Part shown: one piece after another, positions 42,059 to 48,247 of the stretch
How positions within the stretch are numbered: the first letter of the stretch is position 1
Layout: each line of letters opens with the position of its first letter
DNA from: Acidimicrobiaceae bacterium
Lineage (GTDB): Bacteria > Actinomycetota > Acidimicrobiia > Acidimicrobiales > Poriferisodalaceae
Direction of reading: 5' to 3'
Assembly (NCBI GenBank): GCA_026713105.1
Contig: JAPOPC010000101.1
Coordinates: 1 to 48,247 of the forward strand
DNA: 48,247 bases
Notes under the pieces: generated by a model
Databases searched by the model: none
Seen by the model: the letters and a program-made list of their open reading frames with translations, nothing else
Told to the model about the DNA's origin: nothing
Position numbers and translations under genes: made by a program

Positions 42059-42879
42059 GTGCCGGTCCATTCGGGCGGGCGCTTCTCGGCGAAGGCCCGG
42101 CCGCCCTCTTTGGCGTCGTCGCTGTCGCCCACGATCCGGCGGATCGACTCGCCCATGCGCAGGGCTTCGGTCCAGCCCATGCGCTGGCTGCGCCAGGCCA
42201 CTTCCTTGACCGCCCGCACGGCCAGGGGCGCGCCCTGGCACAACCGCTCGGCCAGCGTTCGGGCTTCATCCATGAGCGAGTCGTGCTCCACGACCTTCCA
42301 TGCGAGCCCCAGCTCGCGGGCCTGTTCGGCGTCGAAGTTCTCGCCGGTCAGCAAGATCTCCATGGCGTTCGCCCAGCCGATCTTGTGCGGCATCCGCATT
42401 GAGCCCACGATCGTGGGCACGCCGATCCTCACTTCGGGCATGCCGAAGATTGCCCGGTCCGACGCAATCAGGAAGTCGGCAACCAATGCCCCGGTGAGCC
42501 CGTAGCCGATGCATGCGCCGTTGATGGCCGCAATGATCGGCTTGTACAGCTCGAGACCGCTCTCGAGGCTGTTGATGGTGGGAATCTCGAAGTACGACCC
42601 CGACCACGTTCCCGCCGAGCCCTTGGTCGGGTCGCGCAAGTCGGCGCCGGCGCAGAACGCCCGGCCCTCCCCGGTCATGATCGCCACCCACGCGTCGGGG
42701 TCGTTGTAGAACTCCATCCACGCGGCATTCAGACACTGGCGCATTTCGCCGTTGATGGCGTTCATCGCCTCGGGCCGGTTGTAGGTAATCGTGGCGATGT
42801 GCCCGTCGAGCCGGTACGTCGCAGCGGCGTCAGGGCTCGAGATGTCGGGCACAGGGCCCTTGTAGGAGGGATCCGTCAT
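42055..42879 (-). CDS. Enoyl-CoA hydratase/isomerase (crotonase family)
   Basis: A 274-residue crotonase-fold protein: ATITYNRPEAMNAINGEM, the oxyanion loop in GEGRAFCAGADLRDP, AAINGACIGYGLTGALVADF (second oxyanion glycine), MPEVRIGVPTIVGS with a Glu at the catalytic place, and GLAWKVVEHD. The family covers hydratases, isomerases and several carbon-carbon bond reactions, so the substrate is open. The ATG at 42879 is supported by TAGAAC 7 nt upstream. It diverges from the HpaB-superfamily gene, with which it may share regulation. Confidence 0.9.
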   Translation of the reverse strand: MTDPSYKGPVPDISSPDAAATYRLDGHIATITYNRPEAMNAINGEMRQCLNAAWMEFYNDPDAWVAIMTGEGRAFCAGADLRDPTKGSAGTWSGSYFEIPTINSLESGLELYKPIIAAINGACIGYGLTGALVADFLIASDRAIFGMPEVRIGVPTIVGSMRMPHKIGWANAMEILLTGENFDAEQARELGLAWKVVEHDSLMDEARTLAERLCQGAPLAVRAVKEVAWRSQRMGWTEALRMGESIRRIVGDSDDAKEGGRAFAEKRPPEWTGT

Positions 42880-42886
42880 GGGTGCC

Positions 42887-42892
42887 GTTCTA
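42887..42892 (-). promoter_or_regulatory. -10 box TAGAAC of the enoyl-CoA hydratase gene
   Basis: On the minus strand the box is followed by 7 nt and the ATG at 42879. The last base is C rather than T, so it is a weaker match than others here. Confidence 0.4.
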
Positions 42893-42996
42893 GCGCACAC
42901 GCCCGCACCGGCACCTGCGACTCGGGCCAGGGGAGCAGCGCGCCACTAGCGTCACTGCCGCTTGCACCGCACTCGCGACTAATGGGGGAGCCCACA

Positions 42997-44382
42997 ATGC
43001 GCACCGGCCAGCAGTACAAGGAATCGCTCGCAGACGGACGCCTGACGTACTTCGAGGGCAAACAGATCGACGACCTCGAGACGCACCCGATCCTGGGCCA
43101 GACCGTGGATGCCACTGCGGCTGGCTACGACCGCTTCTATGACCCGGCGCCCGATGCGTCCTCGCCGCTGATGACGGTGCCACGCAGCGCGGAGGATCTG
43201 CGCGAGATGATCCCGCTGCTGCATTCGGCGGGGATGATGGCCCATGTCACCTATACCTCCATCCAGACGCTCAAGACTGCGGCTGGGCGGATGGTCGACA
43301 CCAAGCCCGAGAACATCGAGCGGATCGATGCCTTCATCGACGAAGCGCAGCGTGACGACGTGCGCATCACCCAGTGCATCACCGACGCCAAGGGCGACCG
43401 CAGCCGTCCGCCTGCCCGCCAGGACGATCTCGACGCCTACGTGCGGGTGGTGGACCGCCAGCGAGACGGCGTCGTGATCCGGGGAGCGAAGCTGCACATC
43501 ACCGGCGCTTCGTTCGGTCACGAGCTGCTGACCATTCCCACCAAGGCCATGAAGCCCGGCGAGGAAGACTGGTCGATCGGCTGCTCAGTGCCGGTGAACG
43601 CTCCAGGCGTCAAGATCATCAACACCACCTACGCGCCCCGCCATGAGGACCCTCGGGCGTTTCCCGTGTCGGGCGAGCACCACTATCCCGAGGGCTTCGT
43701 GATCTTCGACGACGTGTTCGTGCCACACGAGCGCGTCTTCCTCGACGGCGAGACGCACTACGCCGCAGTGTTCGCCCATGCGCTGGGCCTGTGGGAGCGT
43801 CTCGGCGGACTGTCGGCTTTCGTGGAGGAAGCAGACGAGCTGGTCGGACTGGCGCAACTGGTCGCCGAGGCCAACGGCACTGCGGGCATCGGCCACGTCA
43901 AGGAGAAGATCTCCGAGATGATCATCCACGCCACGCTGATCCGGGCCACGCTGGAAGCTGCCATCGAGCATTGCTCCATCGGGCCCGAAGGCGCGGCGTT
44001 CCCCAACGAGCTCTACACCAATGCGGGCAAGTTCCACGCAGCAGCGAACTACAGCGCCATGGTGCGCCACCTCCACGACATCGCCGGGGGCGCCGTGCTG
44101 ACCTCCCCGGTGCCGGCCGACTTCGAGAACCCCGATGTCGGACCGCTGGCCCGCAAGTACATGGCCACACGCGCCGATGTCGAGGGCGAGTACCGCGCAC
44201 GCCTGATGCACACCATCCGCGACCTCACCGCCGATTCCTATGGCGGCTGGAAGTTCGTGACCAACCTGCAGGCCGGAGGCGGCTTGTACGCGCAGCGAAT
44301 CGTCACTCGCCGGCACTACGACCTCGACGGCGCCAAGCAGAAGGCGCTGGCGGTCGCCGGGCTGGCCGAAGCCGACCACTAG
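42997..44382 (+). CDS. HpaB-superfamily flavoenzyme (4-hydroxyphenylacetate 3-hydroxylase / 4-hydroxybutyryl-CoA dehydratase family)
   Basis: A 461-residue member of the HpaB/AbfD superfamily: RTGQQYKESLADGR at the start, ITDAKGDRSRPP, VRVVDRQRDGVVIRGAKLH (FAD-domain strand), FDDVFVPHERVFL, and DIAGGAVLTSPVPADF. In the Fe-S enzyme 4-hydroxybutyryl-CoA dehydratase, three Cys and one His hold a cluster. The matching places here (HVTYTSI, and GLWERLGGLSAF) have no Cys, so the cluster is absent and a flavin-only role such as aromatic hydroxylation, or an uncharacterised reaction, is more likely. GGGGGAG precedes the ATG. No flavin reductase partner is adjacent. Confidence 0.82.
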   Translation: MRTGQQYKESLADGRLTYFEGKQIDDLETHPILGQTVDATAAGYDRFYDPAPDASSPLMTVPRSAEDLREMIPLLHSAGMMAHVTYTSIQTLKTAAGRMVDTKPENIERIDAFIDEAQRDDVRITQCITDAKGDRSRPPARQDDLDAYVRVVDRQRDGVVIRGAKLHITGASFGHELLTIPTKAMKPGEEDWSIGCSVPVNAPGVKIINTTYAPRHEDPRAFPVSGEHHYPEGFVIFDDVFVPHERVFLDGETHYAAVFAHALGLWERLGGLSAFVEEADELVGLAQLVAEANGTAGIGHVKEKISEMIIHATLIRATLEAAIEHCSIGPEGAAFPNELYTNAGKFHAAANYSAMVRHLHDIAGGAVLTSPVPADFENPDVGPLARKYMATRADVEGEYRARLMHTIRDLTADSYGGWKFVTNLQAGGGLYAQRIVTRRHYDLDGAKQKALAVAGLAEADH

Positions 44383-44467
44383 AAACGGGTGTCTGGCGGC
44401 CACCACGCGCCGCTATGAAAAGACTCTGATAGTCACCGCACAGGTGTCTGTCTGCGCACGCTGCGCC

Positions 44468-44473
44468 TAGGTT
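44468..44473 (+). promoter_or_regulatory. -10 box TAGGTT of the ABC transporter quartet
   Basis: TAGGTT is followed by 6 nt and the GTG at 44480. It is the only promoter-like element seen for the four overlapping genes that follow. Confidence 0.5.
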
Positions 44474-44479
44474 GAGCGC

Positions 44480-45427
44480 GTGAGTGTCGCCGCTGCGCAG
44501 GAATCGGTGATCGTCTCGACGGCAGCGCTCACGCAGCGGTTCGGGTCGACGGTGGCGATCGACGCCTTGGACGTGCGCATTCGCCCCGGCATCACCGGGC
44601 TCGTCGGTGCGAACGGTGCGGGAAAGACCACGCTGCTCAGTGCGCTGCTCGGCTTGCGCCCGCCGACCTCGGGCTCGGCGACAGTGCTCGGACTCGATCC
44701 GCGCAGCCAAGGCGCCGCTCTGCGCGCCAAGGTGGGCTTCGCCCCTGAACGTGACCTGCTGCCCGACGAGATGCGTGCCGTGGACTTCGTGCGCCACCTG
44801 TCGCAGGTGCGCGGTCTGCCCCGCAGTGAGGCCCGTACCCGCGCATCGGACAGCTTGTGGCTGGTCGGGCTCGGCGAGGAGCGCACACGCACGCTGGGCA
44901 CGATGTCCACCGGTCAGCGCCAGCGGGTCAAGCTCGCGCAAGCCATCGCGTCCGACCCCGAACTGGTGCTGCTCGACGAGCCGACGTCGGGGCTCGACCC
45001 CACCCAGCGCAGCGAGATGCTCACGCTGATCGGCGAGATCAGCAATGAGTACTCCGTCAGCGTTGTGCTGTCGTCGCACCTGCTCGAAGAGGTCGAGCGG
45101 GTGTGCGATTACATCGTCGCGCTCGACGCGGGACGCCTGATCGCTGACGGACCGATCGAAGAGCTCGTCGGCGACGGCGACGGCATCACGCTGGAACTTG
45201 TCGACATCGCCGAGCCGGCGGGAACGGTCGACGTCGTCGAGAGCACGCTGCGCCGTGGCGGCATCGAGGTGGAGCGTGTGGGCACCACGCTCCGGCTCGG
45301 AGGCGTCGGTCCCGATGAGCTGAGCGACCGGGCACGCGACGCAGTTGCGGATGCAGGAGCGCGCATCCGGCGCCTCGAAGCCCGCAGGCGCACGCTGGCC
45401 GACTTGTTCGAGGCATCAGCGGTATGA
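44480..45427 (+). CDS. ABC transporter ATP-binding protein
   Basis: A 315-residue ATPase of the ABC-2 type: Walker A GANGAGKTT, signature MSTGQRQRVKLA (a Thr in the usual second Gly-like place), Walker B LVLLDEPTSGLDP and the SSHLLEEVERVCD switch. The C-terminal 80 residues are a regulatory or dimerisation domain (ITLELVDIAEP onward). It is first of four genes joined by four-base ATGA overlaps, and pairs with the permease directly after it. Substrate unknown. Confidence 0.92.
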   Translation: MSVAAAQESVIVSTAALTQRFGSTVAIDALDVRIRPGITGLVGANGAGKTTLLSALLGLRPPTSGSATVLGLDPRSQGAALRAKVGFAPERDLLPDEMRAVDFVRHLSQVRGLPRSEARTRASDSLWLVGLGEERTRTLGTMSTGQRQRVKLAQAIASDPELVLLDEPTSGLDPTQRSEMLTLIGEISNEYSVSVVLSSHLLEEVERVCDYIVALDAGRLIADGPIEELVGDGDGITLELVDIAEPAGTVDVVESTLRRGGIEVERVGTTLRLGGVGPDELSDRARDAVADAGARIRRLEARRRTLADLFEASAV

Positions 45428-46376
45428 GCGACACAACGGGAACTACCGACCTTCGTGAGCAGGTGGACGAAGCCGACGACGGCGCTGCACAGATTCTCGA
45501 CCATCGCTACCGGCCCTACAGCGGCGCCCGCCACGGTCTTGGCGGCGCCATGCGGGCCGTGATCGGCTCGTCATTCAGATTCACGCTCGGCTTCGGGCGT
45601 CCCGCACGCCACAAGTTCTTGCCCTGGCTGGCCGTTGTCGTCGCCTTGGTTCCGGCAATTGTGTTCGTGGGCATCGCGACGGTGCTCGACATCGATCTGA
45701 TCTCTGAGAACATCCTGCCCGAGTACCACCAGTACTACGGCTTCATCGAGGCGGCGCTGTTCTTTTTCTGCGGAATCGTTGTTCCGGAAATCTTGGTCGC
45801 TGATCGCCGTAACGGGATGCTGCCGATGTACCTGGCCACCCCGCTGCGATTGTGGAGCTATCTGGCCTCGAAGGCCGCCGCTGTCGCAGCGACGCTGGCA
45901 GTGATCACTGTCGGGCCGCTGCTGTTCCTGCTCGTCGCCTACACCATCGAGGGATCCGGCCCTGCTGGGCCGGGCAACTGGCTGATCGTGCTCGTACGCA
46001 TCTTGGGCTCCGGCATCGCCATCGCCGCCACCATCGCTGCTGCCAGCCTTGCCATCTCGAGCCTGACCGATCGGCGGGCGTTCGCCGTGATCGGTGTCAT
46101 TCTGCTCCTCTTGGGCTCGCAGCTCGTCACCAGCGTGCTCGTCGAGGTGGCCGAGATGGACCCCCGCATCTACGCGTTCAACCTGGCCGAGATGGGCGAG
46201 GCACTCAAGGATCGGATCTTCGGCGTCGGACCGCCGATGCTGGGCGAAGACGAATCGTCGCCGGGGCAGCGCATCAGCGAACTGTCGACGCTGTTCGTCG
46301 TGGCCGTGAATGTCGCGTGGGTAGCGGCGGGCGGCGCCGTGCTGTGGTGGCGCTACCGCCGGATCGAGGCGAGCCA

Positions 46377-46380
<4 letters not shown>
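45424..46380 (+). CDS. ABC-2 type permease
   Basis: A 318-residue membrane protein with a hydrophilic N-terminus of about 40 residues (contains the HRYRPYSGARHG motif common to actinobacterial ABC-2 permeases of this type), then six membrane segments: about 65-85, 110-125, 150-175, 190-210, 215-240 and 295-312. The loop ILVADRRNGMLPMYLATPLR resembles the coupling helix region. It should be the partner of the ATPase encoded directly before it. Confidence 0.88.
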
Positions 46381-47389
<1,009 letters not shown>

Positions 47390-47393
<4 letters not shown>

Positions 47394-48190
47394 GCGAAAC
47401 GCTCGACACCGCGTCGCCCCCGCCCCAGCGGCATCGTGTCGGCGTCGTGGCGGCGACGGCGTTGTGCTACCGGGTCCTCATCCGCCAGATCGTTTCGGCT
47501 GGTCGCCTGGCGGCGCTCGGCGCGCTCGGCGCGATCATGATCGTGGTCGGCTGGGTAGTGGGCAATTCGACGAACGGCGGGGAGTCCGCCAGCACCGGCG
47601 CACTGTTCAACGGTGCTAACTATGCCGACGGCTTCGGACTCATCGTCATCGTGCCGATCGTGTCGCTGGTCTTCGCCGCGGCGGCGCTGGGCGATGTTCG
47701 CGACGACGGCACGCTGGTGTACTTGTGGCTGCGCCCCATCGGCCGCGCCCCGCTGGTGATCGCCGCGGCGGCTGCGGCGGTCACGGTCTCGCTGCCGCTG
47801 AGCGTCGTGCCGACTGCGTTGGGCGGCTGGTTCGCGGCTGACTTTGTGGCCGATTCAGGGGGTGTCGCGCTGGGCGCGCTGGCCGCGGCGGCGCTGGGGG
47901 CAGTCGCCTATTCGTGCCTGTTCGTGCTGCTGGGGCTGCTGTTCCGCAAAGCCGTCCTGTGGGGGATCGCGTATGTGCTGCTGTGGGAGGGCTTGGCGGT
48001 GGGCCTCGGCGACTTCGCCGAACGCCTATCGCTGCGCGGGTACGCCCGCTCGGTGCTCGCACAGATCTCCGATGTCGATCTCGGCTTCACGACCTACGGG
48101 CTCATCACGGCGATCGCTGTGCTCGCTGGCGTCTCCGTGGTCAGCCTGGCGTTCGCCACGGTGCGACTCGGCCGCCTCAACGTGGACTGA
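47390..48190 (+). CDS. ABC-2 type permease
   Basis: A 266-residue protein with six membrane segments: about 37-55, 82-100, 120-145, 155-180, 185-205 and 240-258. GDVRDDGTLVYLWLRPIGR is the loop expected to meet the ATPase. It is the last gene of the overlapping quartet, and two palindromic 18-bp elements follow its stop. Confidence 0.88.
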
Positions 48191-48198
48191 CCTCACTC

Positions 48199-48247
48199 GC
48201 CGGGTAAACCCGACGCTGAGTTCCCGTGTGCCGGGTACACCCGACAC
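48199..48247 (+). repeat. Two 18-bp palindromic repeats at the window end
   Basis: GCCGGGTAAACCCGACGC (48199-48216) and GCCGGGTACACCCGACAC (48230-48247) each contain a CGGGT-N2-ACCCG palindrome and repeat with a 31-bp period. The second ends at the last base of the window, so more copies could follow. Possible roles are an operator pair, a terminator or the start of an array. Confidence 0.55.

Noticed and set aside
42997..44382. 4-hydroxybutyryl-CoA dehydratase as the name of this gene
   Set aside because: The cysteines that hold the [4Fe-4S] cluster in that enzyme are absent, so only superfamily membership is claimed.

Overview
The window is high-GC DNA from what is most likely an actinobacterium, probably of the class Acidimicrobiia. 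This is inferred from gene content and codon bias, not from a marker gene. The supporting traits are the actinobacterial-type SUF pathway (SufU and SufS rather than SufE and IscS), a homodimeric pyruvate dehydrogenase E1, large secreted proteins with cell-wall-binding type 2 repeats and a beta-propeller, and many genes whose start codon lies 6-7 nt after a TANNNT -10 box, which implies leaderless mRNAs. No rRNA, tRNA, CRISPR array or transposase was seen. All gaps between genes are under 300 bases.

Layout. 1-8005 is accessory: two tandem paralogues of a secreted CWB2/beta-propeller protein (the first frameshifted and cut by the window edge), flanking a small secreted protein, an RDD membrane protein, a VapBC-like toxin-antitoxin pair and a hypothetical gene; a DUF2442 gene follows. 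8114-19310 holds a split SUF iron-sulfur assembly locus. The plus-strand part is sufB, a malyl-CoA lyase (mcl-like), a second CitE-type lyase, a small four-cysteine protein, sufD, a Rieske ferredoxin and sufC. The minus-strand part is a second sufC, sufS and sufU. Between them lie a pterin dehydratase, a Nudix hydrolase and a flavin monooxygenase. 19378-25211 has a methyltransferase, an M20 peptidase, an amidase and an ABC exporter pair. 25269-31315 has a metallo-beta-lactamase-fold hydrolase, a membrane-anchored molybdopterin oxidoreductase, an acyl-CoA dehydrogenase, two small proteins, an alpha/beta hydrolase and a MaoC-like hydratase.

31412-41173 centres on 2-oxoacid dehydrogenase and lipoate metabolism: aceE on the minus strand, then lpd, E2 and a single-ORF LipB-LipA fusion on the plus strand. 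Together they supply E1, E2, E3 and the lipoylation enzymes, and the lipoyl synthase step depends on the Fe-S clusters that the SUF genes assemble. Between them sit a ribonuclease HI-SLOG fusion, an SRPBCC protein, a probable selenocysteine-containing secreted thioredoxin and a 29-residue membrane protein. 41207-48190 has a polytopic membrane protein, an enoyl-CoA hydratase, an HpaB-superfamily enzyme, and four overlapping genes for two ABC transporters.

The most notable observation is at 36380-35733 (minus strand). A DsbE/DsbF-like lipoprotein reads continuously through an in-frame TGA placed exactly at the first cysteine of its CxxC motif (WAPW-TGA-P-A-C), and a plausible bacterial SECIS-like hairpin follows immediately. 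Also of interest are the LipB-LipA fusion, the RNase H-SLOG fusion, the CoA lyases inside the SUF operon, and a 65-bp dispersed intergenic repeat.
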